In this document: positions 11,722 through 22,581 of the stretch, one piece after another
Layout of the letters: every line of letters begins with the position of its first letter
Numbering within the stretch: the first letter of the stretch is position 1
Notes under the pieces: generated by a model
Seen by the model: only the letters and a program-made list of their open reading frames with translations
What the model was told of the DNA's origin: nothing
The model's database searches: none
Source: Malania oleifera
Lineage: Eukaryota > Streptophyta > Magnoliopsida > Santalales > Ximeniaceae
Assembly (NCBI RefSeq): GCF_029873635.1
Contig: NC_080420.1
Coordinates: 123,822,719 to 123,886,718 of the forward strand
DNA length: 64,000 nucleotides
Direction of reading: 5' to 3'
Program-made: the position numbers and the translations under genes

Positions 11722-14108
11722 CTACAGTGATTCTTTGCATGTTGACTTGTTGTGCCCAGTACCTTTGCACCTACTGCACTGAAGTTGACGTTTGACTACT
11801 TCTTGTGATCCAAATCGCTTAGTAGTGGGCCGGCCTGGTGGACGGCGAGTAGGAGGAGGAGTAACAGTCACTGCAACTTGAGAAGTATCCTTTGGCAAAG
11901 ATCTGTCTACGTTTGGAATAGGATGTATTGACTCTGAATATGTCAATCTGTAGCTCTCAGTTGTTAAGTATCTCAAACAATAATCATATGAGCTTCGGCC
12001 AACGCAACTAATGACAGCAATTGCATGACAACAAGGCAGACCAGTATGCTGCCAAGCTTTGCAAGTACAGTCCCAGCGATCAATATCAACTTCTTCAACA
12101 GAATCACCACGAACCTCAAATGTGCTGCCAGCTGAAAGTAACACTTGAAGGGAATGAACTTTCAACCCTTCCTTTTCTAGCTTTTCCTCCATGGATGGAG
12201 TTAACCTTGTTAGCCATTCATTGGAATCTGTCCCGCGTTGATAAATCAACTCCATAATTTTACCCCGTATAACATCAACCATCTGTGTTATTGGTAGCTC
12301 ATGTGCATCAGATGCCCAACCATAAAAGAGTTCCCCAAAGTTTGATGTCATATGATTATACCTTGCACCCTGAAAGAATGCATTTGCCCAATGTGAAGGC
12401 TCGCTTTGTATCACCCAATTGTAAGCTTCTGGTGAAATACTTTTGATGCTCTCGACACACTTTTGGAAGCCTTCAACCTTAGGTGCATAAGCAGCTTCAT
12501 AAAAATCCTCAATAAGGAGACGCTTCACCTCATGTGAAAACTGCCCCTTCAAGTCCCTAATAAGCTGTTCTGTAAGGTAGCGTAGACAATAGCCATGGTA
12601 TGGACTCTCACATATCTTGGCAATTGATTCCTTTAACCCCTTCTCTCTGTCAGCTACAAAAGTTATAGAACGACACGATGGCAGCGCAGATTTCAGTTGA
12701 AGTAAAAACCAACGCCAGTTATCTTCAGTTTCAGCGTCTACTACAGCGAAAGCAACTGGAAAAACACCATCATCCCCATCTACAGCTGTAGCAGCCAGCA
12801 ATGTCCCCTGGTATTTTGACTTCAAGGGTATGCTATCAAGGAAAAGAAGAGGCCGGCAACCTTGCTGGAAGCCATACAGTGAGGCGTGAAATGAAACAAA
12901 GAGTCGATGGAAGCTTGAGTCTTCCTTGGTGGTGAAAGTAGCAAAACTGCCTGGATTTGTCTCAATTATCCTCTCGCAAAAAAAGGGCAACTGATTATAT
13001 GCCTCTTTGTATGAACCCTGAAGCTGCTCCTTTGCAATCTCTTTTCCACGCCATGCCTGAAAGTAATTCAGTTGAACACCATACTGCTGTTTGATGTCAT
13101 TTACAATATCCTTGGGCTTGTAATTTGGGAAAACCTTCAACTTCTCCTTAACAATGCTTGCAACCCAACTCCTTGTAGCCTGATACCCAGTTGTTACAAC
13201 AGCCCCTTCACATGTATGGGTTGCATTCATTTTCTTAATACAAATTAATTGAGTTGTTGACAACCTTGATGCATGAATTCTCCATGGACAACCTTCTGCT
13301 TTGCATTTAACAGTAACACGATGACTGTCATTCTTTTTATACCTAAAGGCAAACTGGTGGGCAATGGCATATTTACGCAGTGCTTCACGAAACTCATGAA
13401 CACCACTAAATCTCTGACCAACACCTGTAATAGTGTTCTGCCATTGCTCTGCCGCTTTAACATGCTTATCGTCATTCAAAATGTCAATAGGAATAACAGG
13501 AGAAATGTCAACAGGTATATTGATATGATCATCCACATGAGCAGTATCATCTACAACATCCAGAGGGGCAATTATTGGGTTATCAGGATGGGTTGTACCC
13601 TCCATGACATCATCACCAACGCCAAGAGGGGCATCGACCAGAACCACAGCTTCAGACAATGTCGTTCTACTTGACCTGCAAAGTTAACGGTTCCCAAACT
13701 TTCACCCAAAGAAGTCCAAAGATAGTAATTTCATCCTAGATTAGACCAGCAAGAGAAATACCTACTGGCAGGCATATTTGAAATGTCAGGGGTGACGATT
13801 TCTTCCATCATGATGTAGATATCGACAGTGGTGGAATCTCCATGAAACTTTATCGTGCGTTTCAGGTCCTTGTCATTTGAAATTGTGATGAGGGTTTTCT
13901 TGTTTCCAGGGAGGAAGTATTTGATAGACATGGTGTCAATGCTACAATTAAACATTTCTGCTATCTCCATCTTGAACTCATTAAAGTTCATTTGGTCATC
14001 GATATCAATTGCATGAGCATCCCCACCCCTATAAGATAGTGAACCATCTTTATCTGTCTCAAATTCGCCCCCTGACTGACATATAGCTATAATTTTCTTC
14101 CCAGCCAT
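11722..14108 (-). CDS. MUG: MUSTANG-type domesticated Mutator transposase with PB1 domain (join 11722-13675, 13762-14108)
   Basis: Two coding exons, 766 aa. Exon 1 (14108-13762) ends AGTAG before donor GTATTT; the 86-bp intron ends TTTGCAG; the join is in frame. Start ATG at 14108 follows a splice acceptor 9 nt upstream. Residues 1-101 form a PB1 domain with a basic KK near the start and an acidic OPCA-like SNDKDLKRTI. Residues about 200-270 are the MuDR N-terminal DNA-binding region (CKAEGCPW). Residues 390-590 are the MULE DDE core with D396 (FLDS), D458 (FVADREKG) and E564 (SNFGE). A SWIM zinc finger has CTC at 652-654 and CCH at 664-666. A terminal CCHC knuckle is at 749-762. PB1 plus MULE plus SWIM is the MUSTANG-B arrangement. 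Known MUG proteins are immobile nuclear transposase relatives needed for normal growth. No TIRs flank it and there are no stops. HxxCxRH has become HGYCLRY, possibly affecting catalysis. Confidence 0.93.
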
Positions 14109-14117
14109 GGTCTGCCA

Positions 14118-14821
14118 CTGTAATGAGAGTAAATATATATAAATAAAGTAGATAAATTGTATCAGAATTATATGCACACTAACCCTACTCTGCAAGTTCA
14201 GTAGCATTCAAATCAGTAGGCATTGGAATTCAACCATTTTGCTCAAAAAAGTATATTTGTTCTCCTACTCCTTCACTGAACCACTGAAATTTCAGGGAAA
14301 AAATGAGTTCTATACTTGGTTTGTACAATTGTCCCATTAAAAGTACATTTATCCCCAAATTTATGAAAATATGAGGCCATTTAACAAACAACTCGAAACC
14401 TGCCATGCAATGCAAGCAACAATCTCTGTTTGTTGGCTACAGAAAACATATAGGGAAGAATGAGAGCAAATTTTTATTCGTTTAAAAGAGAGAGTAAAAC
14501 AAACCCAGCTGAAGTGAGAATTTTATTTATTTATTTATTTATTTAGGCTATATGAATCATAATAGTCAAAAGCTTTTATATTCTTTTCTATTCCTCAGTA
14601 CTAAGTGTGAAAGCCAAAAAAATAATTATCCAAAAAAAAAATCCAGAAAATTAAATTCGAATTAATCAAATAGATATGTGCCAAAGCCAACTCAGAATCT
14701 GCGCAAAACCAAAACAAAAAAACTACCAAGAAACCCCAAGTTGTTAAATGACAAAATTTTCCGAAAAAAAAAACTAACCCTAAGATTGCAAAAGAAGCGC
14801 TAATATATTAAAAGCTCTTAC
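14118..14821 (-). other. Predicted 5'-UTR intron of MUG
   Basis: On the minus strand a strong donor (AAAG|GTAAGAG, exon ending at 14822) and acceptor (CTCATTACAG|TGGCAG, exon restarting at 14117) bound about 700 bp of AT-rich sequence, leaving only 9 nt of UTR before the ATG. Leader introns are common in plant genes of this type. Both borders are read from sequence; the pairing is inference. Confidence 0.65.
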
Positions 14822-15060
14822 CTTTAAGATTAAGAATCGATGGAGACGCGTTCGCAATCTCTAATTTGTGTAGGTATTGTCTGCCTAAGTCCAAACAAAG
14901 AAGGAGAAATAGGGTGAAGATGAAGGCCTCTAATGGAAATATGAATGCGTTTCCATGGAGGTACTCGTACGCAGCAGCTAAGTTCCGAGCATTGGCGCGC
15001 CGGAACGACGACGTTTCATAGTGCGCAAGCCAGACAGCTAAAGGGACAATGACCCCCACC
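14822..15060 (-). other. Predicted non-coding first exon of MUG
   Basis: GC-richer than its surroundings and bounded on the coding side by the donor at 14821-14820. The 5' end is set only approximately, from the TATA box at 15088-15098. It contains a short upstream ORF (14978-15019). Transcript evidence would be needed for the exact start. Confidence 0.5.
14978..15019 (-). other. Upstream ORF in the MUG leader, 13 codons
   Basis: If transcription starts near 15060, the first ATG in the leader opens a 13-codon frame (MKRRRSGAPMLGT) ending in TAG before the leader intron. Such uORFs often lower translation of the main frame. Whether it is in the transcript depends on the start site, which is inferred. 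Confidence 0.35.
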
Positions 15061-15240
15061 GGCGCCGGGAACCTGAACCCTCCCTCGCCTTTTATACCTC
15101 TCCAACTCTTCGTCTTGTCTACCATTGGATAGACATGTTTTGAGAAATCCTTCCTTTTTTTATTCTTTACCTTTATTTCTCCAAAATTATATAATATCAA
15201 ATTATGTAATAAATTATTATTATTATTATTATTATTATTA
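15043..15240. repeat. U-repeat segment shared with the MUG promoter
   Basis: From GGGACAATGACC to the ATT tract at 15215-15240, this segment aligns by eye with 18420-18575, 31668-31860, 32872-33120, 36165-36360 and 63798-63970. Shared blocks include the GGACAATGACCC start, AACCCTCCCTC, CTTGTCTACCATT, AGACATGTCTTGAGAAATCC and CCAAAATTATATAATAT. Similarity begins abruptly at 15043 on the gene side and stops after the ATT run. This is the smallest copy and the only one next to a gene. Confidence 0.8.
15088..15098 (-). promoter_or_regulatory. TATA box of MUG, inside a U-repeat segment
   Basis: On the minus strand GGTATAAAAGG is a canonical TATA element, about 270 bp before the leader donor and oriented towards MUG. 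It lies within the segment shared with the dispersed U repeats; the copy near 31720 keeps a related AGGTATAAAGGG and others are mutated. Confidence 0.6.
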
Positions 15241-15267
15241 GCCATGGGCGTGTTTTACGGCTTTCTA

Positions 15268-15452
15268 TTTTTAAACTTTTTAAATAATTATTAAAATAAA
15301 AAAAATATATAATATAGAGATAAGATAGTTATAACGATCTTTTGAAATAATTATAAGTAGTTTTAAACTTTTAAATAATTATTAAAATAATAAAAAAAAT
15401 ATAATATAAAGATAAGATAGTTATAAGGATCTTTTGAAATAATTATAAGTAG
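15268..15452. repeat. Two tandem 92-bp copies
   Basis: 15268-15360 and 15361-15452 are near-identical AT-rich copies, both containing GATAAGATAGTTATAA and ending AATTATAAGTAG. Confidence 0.85.
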
Positions 15453-15610
15453 TTAAAAGGATAAATTTGACATAATTATAAGGGTATTTTAGAAAAGTCG
15501 TGGGTAATTAAAGGAGTATTTTCAAATAATTACTGGTAGTTATAGGGATAAATTTAACATTTTCAAAAGATGACACCAAACAGGAAAATCTCTTTTATAA
15601 TAGTATAGAT

Positions 15611-16263
15611 TAGGGGTAAGCAAACCGAATCGAATTGAATAATATTAAAATTATTTATTAAAAACAAAAAAAAAAATGATTGATATATGGAGCATGAACA
15701 GCAAATTGAAATATTCCATAAAATCTGAAAATCAGTTGAGTAAAGTTCTTCCAAAACCTAAATGACGGAAGGTGGAACCGTGGAAGCCGAAGTCTGAACT
15801 CCGAAGGGGAAGATTGGATCTAAAATTGAAATCATCGAGTCATCGTCGTTGCCGATTGTCTGTGAGGGGTAGGACTGTACATGGTTCGGTGCGGTTCGGT
15901 TTTGGCCAGAACCAAAAATCGAGCCGAAATTTTCAGTTTTGGGATTTTCGAACCGAAATCGAAACTGAACCAAAATTATTCTTTAATTGAAAACCGAAAA
16001 TGTGATGATTCGGTTGCGGTTTTTTGGTTTTAAACCGATTTTTTTACAAAAAAAAAAAAACCTTTATTTTTCATAAAATTGTTAAAAATTTATTGAGCAT
16101 TTTAATTTTTTATAGGGACTCATAATTTTAACAAAATAAAATCTATTGGGCACTTTTAACAAAAATAACCTCTATTTTTCATAAAGTTCTTCAACATTTA
16201 TTGAGAATTTTTATTTTCTATAGTAGCTATATGACTATATTGCATGCTGTATTTTTACTAGCC

Positions 16264-16304
<41 letters not shown>

Positions 16305-17057
16305 TATATAAATAAGTTTTTCGATTTTTTTCGGTTTGGTTTCAACATAAAATCGAAACCGAAACCAAAACTGAACATATTATTTTTGAAAACCGCAACT
16401 GAAACCGAAAAATGAAAAACCGAATGGTTTATGGTTTTGGCTCGATTTTCTGTTTTTCTGTAATTTTTGTACAACCCTAGCGAAGGGAAGATTCGAAGAC
16501 TCGATTACTCAAAGAGGGAAGGGAAGAGGCCAAGCGGGAATGCAGGGAAGAGGGAAGAGCCGAAGACTCGATCTATCGCTCACTTGAACTCTTGAAGAAG
16601 GAACAAGGAAGGGAAGAGCTGAAGAGGCCAATGGCAAGAGGGGAGAGGGAAAGGGAACTGCTGTGACATCGTGAGTCGCCTGCCAACGCCGAATTGAAAC
16701 TCCAGTACCCGAACGCCCGAACTTTCGAGTGCCGAGTGTGAAGACGCCAAATTTGGCCTTTAGGAACCCTAGCCTTCTGCCTTCCTATTTCCTAAACACA
16801 ATAAAGCATAAAAAATTAAACATATTACATTAATTTACATATATGAGAATATCATATAATTTATATTAATATTTAATTATTAATTAGAATTTCAGGAAAT
16901 TCGATTAACCGAATTAAAATTTCCCATATCTGAATACCTGAAACATTCGTATTCAGAAACCGAACGAAATTGACTCATATATTAACTGAACCAAATTGAC
17001 CAAACTCGATCAGTTAATTCGCTTAATTCGATTAAACCCAGATTATGCTCACCCCTA
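15611..17057. mobile_element. hAT-type non-autonomous element (outer)
   Basis: Terminal inverted repeats TAGGGGTAAGCA / TGCTCACCCCTA (one mismatch) are flanked by the 8-bp duplication GTATAGAT at 15603-15610 and 17058-17065. An 8-bp duplication and TAGGG-type ends are standard for hAT. It is 1447 bp including a second nested element at 15870-16479. Internal GA-rich DNA at 15760-15865 and 16480-16760 has no transposase frame. Confidence 0.85.
15870..16479. mobile_element. hAT-like MITE nested in the outer hAT element
   Basis: Ends TAGGACTGTACA / TGTACAACCCTA are inverted repeats, with imperfect 8-bp flanks GTGAGGGG (15862-15869) and GCGAAGGG (16480-16487). The subterminal regions carry many GGTTCGGT/ACCGAAAC motifs in inverted orientation, and a TA microsatellite lies at 16267-16302. 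Non-coding, 610 bp. The two mismatches in the duplication lower certainty. Confidence 0.7.
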
Positions 17058-17065
17058 GTATAGAT

Positions 17066-18577
17066 TATTATTACTCTTATTATTACTATTGTTATTATGA
17101 ATAGTAAATTAGTCAACTCCTCCAAACACTCTATGAACTATCTATGACATCCAATTGCACCAGACACAAGAAAGGCATAATTATAGCCCCTAGGGCGTAG
17201 CTCAGGTGGTCGAACGAATTCCGAGTGTGCCTCTCACGAGGTCAGCAATGCGCCTCCCGGGTTCGATTCCTCCCCTGGGCTCCTGGTTTACCCTCCTCGT
17301 GGTGATGTGGGGCCGGATCCACGGGGCATGGGATTAGTCACTGGCCGGTGCGACGGACCGTAAAACGGACGTCGTTGACGGTAGGTGGATACCCGGACGT
17401 ACCCAAAAAAAGAAAGGCATAATTATAATTTAGGATATTATTTTATATTAAAAAATTAAATATTAAAGTAGCATCTTTATTTTTGTGCACATATTTAATA
17501 TGAGATCTAATTCAATAGTAAGAGTATAGTTTTGCATCTGTCATTAGTACCAAGTGGACACCATTTCAACTAATAAAGCATGTTGAAACACATCCCAACC
17601 TCTTTTGTTGTTCAACTACTATCTTAAATTTTAGGGTAAAATAAATAGACAATGAGACAAATCGTTCGTTAGTTATTTAGTACCCGACTCAGTAATAGCT
17701 CATTCGAACTCATTTTTTGAAATAAATTAGTCAAGTTCAAGTTTGGATTTTGAGTTCAAAAATTAAAAGAGTCTGAGTTTGAAGTAGACGATACTTTACT
17801 CAGTAAACTCGCAAGGTAACTTGAAATAATTGACTCACAACATCATTTGTTTAAAAACTCAAATAATAGGTCCGCTTATTAAGCTTAAGAGTTAACCAAA
17901 AAAATAATTTTATGAACTTTTTTAATATATAGGGATTAAAAATGGACTTGTCTATTTGCATATTAGGAGGCTCACTAATTTATTTATTTCATTTAGAGTT
18001 TATTTTTAAAATATTATTTTGCGCGCGCGCGCACACACACACACACACATATTTAAAGTATTTTCTCTTTATACATCACTAATCACATATACTTATTTAT
18101 CTTTTAAAAATTTCTAAAAACACAAATTTAAATATTAATTTTTTAATTTTAAATAAACTAAATAAATGTATGTTTATATCAATAAGCGATTTTAAAATTT
18201 ACTAATGTATAATCAAAATTTTAATAAAATTAGTCTTAACTTGTTTAGATTTATTTTAAACTCGATTACTAGATGAGTTGAGTATGAACAAGGTTGAACT
18301 CGATTGGTTTAGTTAGCAAGCTTAACTCAAGCACAATTTTAGAGACTTACTTATTAAATGAGCCAATCTTGAATATGCTAAAGTTTGGCTTGGATTGATT
18401 TAGCTCGATTGCAACCCTAAGGACAAGTGGTGTTTGGAAAACACTAACCCTCTCTCCCTCCTCTTTGTTTATTTTTCCCATCTTGTCTCCTATCAGCTAG
18501 ACATTGACTTGAGAAATCAATCTTTTTCTTTTTCTTTTTCTCTCCAAAACTATATAATATAAAATTATTTAATAAAC
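17066..18577. repeat. U repeat, copy 1
   Basis: Near-complete unit. It starts at an ATT tract, then AATAGTAAATTAGTCAACTC, a CACAAGAAAGGCATAATTATA block (holding the SINE), GAGTTCAAAAATTAAA, a GC/AC microsatellite at 18020-18048, CTCGATTGCAACCCTAAGG at 18404-18422, then the MUG-promoter-like segment. No coding capacity. The same block order recurs at 29712, 31846, 33079, 34901 and 36346. Confidence 0.8.
17186..17410 (+). mobile_element. tRNA-derived SINE with intact pol III promoter and TSD
   Basis: The 225-bp insert carries an A box (TAGCTCAGGTGG, 17198-17209) and B box (GGTTCGATTCC, 17260-17270) at tRNA-like spacing, a tRNA-unrelated body, and a short A-rich 3' tail. It is flanked by a perfect 17-bp duplication AGAAAGGCATAATTATA (17169-17185 and 17411-17427). 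Uninterrupted U-repeat copies show the target occurring once. The perfect duplication suggests a fairly young insertion. Confidence 0.92.
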
Positions 18578-18778
18578 TAGTAATATCCACACTATAGTAA
18601 CTCATTTATCACATCAAAGTGGAATGACACAAGAAAGGCACATTTATAATTTAGGGTATATTTTTATATTAATGAATTAATGTTAAAATAGTATCTTTAA
18701 TTTTTGTGTATATTTTTCTTTTCAATTTTCTTTCTCAAAAGAAATCATAGTATCAAATTATGTAATAAATTAGGGTGA
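18578..18778. repeat. U repeat, copy 2, internally deleted
   Basis: Begins with the ACTATAGTAACTCA / CACAAGAAAGGCACATTTATAA blocks and jumps at about 18715 to the unit's last part (TATCAAATTATGTAATAAATTAG), so over 1 kb of the unit is missing. Confidence 0.7.
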
Positions 18779-18797
18779 AAAACACTCACATCTCCTA

Positions 18798-18897
18798 AGA
18801 TTTGACAAAAATATAAGGATCTCTTATGAGATTTGACAAAAGGATAAGGATCTCTCATGAGATTTGGCAAAAAGATAAGAACCTCTTTTGAGATTTT
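18798..18897. repeat. About 31-bp tandem repeat, three copies plus a partial
   Basis: AGATTTGACAAAAATATAAG with its follow-on ATCTCTTATG is repeated three times with small changes. Related wording (TGAGATTT..., ATTTCAGGAGAGGT) continues to 19180 and reappears around 34540-34880, suggesting an unclassified dispersed repeat at 18780-19190. Confidence 0.65.
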
Positions 18898-19183
18898 AAA
18901 AATTATATTAACCTTCCCTAGGGGTTTCAAATGTGTCATAAACTCCCCTCAGATTCACCCCAAAAAAAAAAATACAAATCTCTCCTTAAAAGACTTGTCT
19001 TTTTACAACCATAAGGGTATGTTTGTGTTTTTTTTTTTTTTTTTTTTGACAAATTTCAAGGAAGATTCCTAAAATTCTTGAAATCTCAGGAAAGGTATTT
19101 GAAATTTTTAAAATTTCAGGAGAGGTCAATATCTTTTTACCAAAACCGAGGGGAGATCAATGTCTTTTTCCTGATAAATTATA

Positions 19184-19232
<49 letters not shown>

Positions 19233-19233
<1 letters not shown>

Positions 19234-20998
19234 GAGGGGAATGATATAATCCCAAGAGGGGGGGTGAATTGGAATTTTAAAACTTTTTGCGGTATAACCG
19301 ATTCACGAAACAATATCCCAATCAAAATTCAGATTTGCATATGTAAAATAATTACGACAATATAAATGAACATACACGTGTGGAAATTAAAGAGATAAGG
19401 GAAAGAGAAATTGACACAGAGATTTTAACGAGGCTCGGCAAATCCCGCCTACGTTCTCGTCTTGGGCAAACCTCTCAAGGATTCTACTATACCACTCATT
19501 CAATAGGGTGGAGCCACCCTCTACACCAGTCCTTTTAAGCGGACCAACCTCTCCAAGCGATACCCCACGCTTGGCCCGATTCTATACCCGAACCGTAAAC
19601 CACTCCTTATAGGGTAAAGTCCCCCTCTTCAAGTGATGTACTCTCACTTGGCCACGGTTCACAACCCGAACCGCGAAGAGCTAATTTTGAAAAGATTTTT
19701 CGTACAATGAAATACTTTTTCAAGAGTTGATGTGTACAATTTGAAAAATTATATGCACTCTCAAATGATTTTAAAAATCAAGCTCGATAGAATATACGAT
19801 TTTTCTCTCAAAAATATTTTTTAAGTAAAAGTGAGAGTATGGAAAATGATTTCAAAATTGACCTTTGTGAAATCAAATATAAGAAGTTTTTCAAGCGAGT
19901 ATATGTGATATGAATATATGCTCAAAGCTTTCTTTAATAACCCCAAAAGATGTTCTCTCAAAAATATATTCAAAGATAAGAATAGGAGAAATTAGTGTTT
20001 CTTTCTAAATGATTGACCTTTCAAAAACAAGAAGGCTTTCAAGCATAATATATATGAGATTAAATATATGCTCAAGCCTTTTTGAATAACTCAAAATATT
20101 TTCTCCAAAATGATTTTCAAGAAGAAAGTAGGAGAAAAACGAATTTGATCTTTGAGATGAGTATAAAATGTAAAAAAGAATCAAACAATAAACAATATAT
20201 CTTTCAATATATTTCTCTAACCTTTGCAAAGAGATTGAGCTAAGTATTTATAGGCAATTTCAAAATATGGTCGTTGGGTAATAAAATAATAATTTATTTT
20301 GAAAAAATCTGACTGTTGGAGCTCAAAATGGCCTGAAGTCGAGAGGTTTGGTCGACTGGCCCGAAGTCCAGTCGACCAACCAAAGGGCGATTTTCTTTTT
20401 CACAAGCGTCGCTCTGCCGGGCACTATGATCTGGTTTATCGGATTAACCTTCATATGAAGGCCGGTCGACTGGGCCAAATATGCTTAAGAGAGGCTGATC
20501 AACTGGGCCAAATAAGCCTTCAGTTTGGTTGACTGACCCTTTATAAAACCTCATTTTTTGGCATTATGTACAGCCCAGTCGACTGGACCTAAGAGGCCAA
20601 TCGATTGACCCTTAATAAAAATGAGTTTTCGGCTTATCTTTGATTTCAAAAATATTTTAAACCTTTGGTAAATATTTAACTTTGAGTATAAAAGGTTTTT
20701 ATGAATTTATTGGGTTCCTAAGGTCAATCTATGGTCATGATAGAGCTTCAATTTAAATCATATGAAATGCATGCACAAATTGAAAGCACTATTACAATAC
20801 AACTTGAGAAAATAAACAAGTCTTCAAGCTTTTGCTCTTTAGTAATCTATGGAATACGCCTTGGGATATGCTTTCAAGGCTTCCATATTGCATCATCATC
20901 TGTACTTTCTAAAGATATATCTATTCATTCACTTAAGCACAAATTAGATGCTGTGATTTGTTATAATCAAAACTGGGATTGGATTCAAAATGTCAACA
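19233..20998 (-). mobile_element. 3' LTR of the pol-less copia-type element
   Basis: 1766 bp, plus-strand boundaries TGAGGGGAAT...GTCAACA. Aligns block by block with 25773-29706. A minus-strand TATA box (TATAAATA at 20245-20252) is followed by the leader. The U3 part holds a cluster of GGTCGACTGG motifs at 20345-20610. It lacks a roughly 64-bp tandem duplication found in the partner LTR at 28185-28250. Confidence 0.88.
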
Positions 20999-21013
20999 AT
21001 CTCCCCCTTTTTG
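20999..21013 (-). other. Polypurine tract
   Basis: On the minus strand AAAAAGGGGGAGAT abuts the 3' LTR, the expected plus-strand DNA primer site. Confidence 0.8.
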
Positions 21014-22581
21014 ATGATGACAAACATAGGAGCAAAATTGGGTTAGCCTGAAAAGGCCCCCCTAACAATATGCATAATTTCAAAGATATTCAATTCAATC
21101 CAAGCATATACAAGTTGAAGACTTCAAAATTTTTCAAGTTTAGCATTTAAACTCAGTTTGGTTTAAATGTGCGTTTCATATTGAAGCTAACTTTTAAAAG
21201 AATATTCAATTAAGCACAAAAATTACATGATACAAAGATGATTATAATTTTGCAATAAGCATCATGTTTTATCATTTTCGAATTTGAATAGCAAAAGGAC
21301 AAGGAGATACCAAATAATTTTGCTCATTAAACTTCTCCCCCTTTTGTCATCAGCAAAACAACAAAAAAAATATTCCCTTTCTCAAGAAGATCGTTTAAAC
21401 AATTAGAGCCCTTAATTTTTTGACATTCATGACAAAAGTGATTTTAAGAAAATTACAAATAGCATAAGTCATCAATTTGAGAAAAAAATCTTCCTTTTTA
21501 ATATCATCATTAAGTCTTAGGGATTATGCTTGAAAAAGAAATTTTAATAGAAAGGTTCAAGCAAGTTACGTTTTTCTGGTAAGCAATTTAAGAACACTTC
21601 ATATATTAACTAGAAAAATGCAACCATATGGATCCTAAAAAGATCAAAAATTTTATGCAAGATCATATGGAAAAAAGAAATCGTTACCATATTGCATGCC
21701 ACAGTAATCTTCTAATTTAAGCTAAAGTGTGGGTAAGCATAAAAAGTATAGTATTTTAATTTCGAAAGCTTCCCCTTTTGATTTGAATATGAGCTTAGGT
21801 GATTTTAAGTGCTGAAATGTGTCAACTAGTATAAACAACCGATTTTGAATTTTTTTAACCTAATTTTACTGGATAATTATTAGGGCATTTTATCTAACCA
21901 GTAAAATTTTTGTAGAACACACATGCACTAGAAAATTAATAGTTAAGTCCTGCAAGGTGTTCATATGCCCCAAAAACAATCCATATCAAATTAAGATTCA
22001 ATAAAAATAGGATATGATGTTCGAGGTTTTCATAACATACTCAGGACTTAAAAACAAAACAATTAGGATTCAGATGAGCCCGCCCATAGAATTTGATTTT
22101 CCATAAAATGTGTATACAATTTAGGGCATTTGGGAAAATTTAATTTTAAAAGAAATTTGGGCAGCATGCCATTTGTAAATATATCTTTTTCCATAAGAAC
22201 ATATCATAAAAGACATGCACCAAAAGACCTGGTTGTTTTCAGCAAGCAATTCACAAATTTGCATCATACAGATGCCATTCAACACAAGCATGCAATGACC
22301 TAGATCAACTACTAGTATGCATTTCTCAAAGTCTGCATAAGCCATGCAGATGACATTCAGATCAAGCATGCAATCGAACAGTTCATATAATAATCAAAAG
22401 ATAAACCATCCATCAGATATAAACAAAAAGCAGAAAAGGATGGTAGGTGTAGTGCAGTGTTCAAAAGATAAAACATATAAATAGGATAAAGATATTCAGT
22501 TATTAAAAACCCAAAAAAAAAAAATTTAATTGTTTTATCAGCTAAGAATTTTTAAAAGATTTGCTCCCCCTAATGCAGCTC
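21014..22581 (-). other. Non-coding 3' interior of the copia-type element
   Basis: AT-rich sequence between the second ORF and the PPT. A second PPT-like tract (GACAAAAGGGGGAGAAG on the minus strand, 21330-21346) is present. No protein motif is recognisable, in particular no RT YVDD box. Confidence 0.6.

Noticed and set aside
13273..13674. 133-codon plus-strand frame
   Set aside because: Antisense shadow of MUG exon 2 with no family resemblance.
14808..15245. 145-codon minus-strand open frame upstream of MUG
   Set aside because: It starts inside an ATT microsatellite (poly-Asn), runs through the TATA box and the leader splice donor, and matches no known protein; better explained as promoter plus non-coding exon.
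17186..17280. Possible tRNA gene
   Set aside because: A and B boxes are present, but the body does not fold as a tRNA acceptor stem and is flanked by a TSD with an A-rich tail, so it is a SINE head.
22121..22369. 82-codon minus-strand frame in the copia-type element
   Set aside because: No RT, integrase or other motif; repeated internal wording (CATGCAATG, CAGATGCCATTCA) suggests non-coding 3' sequence.
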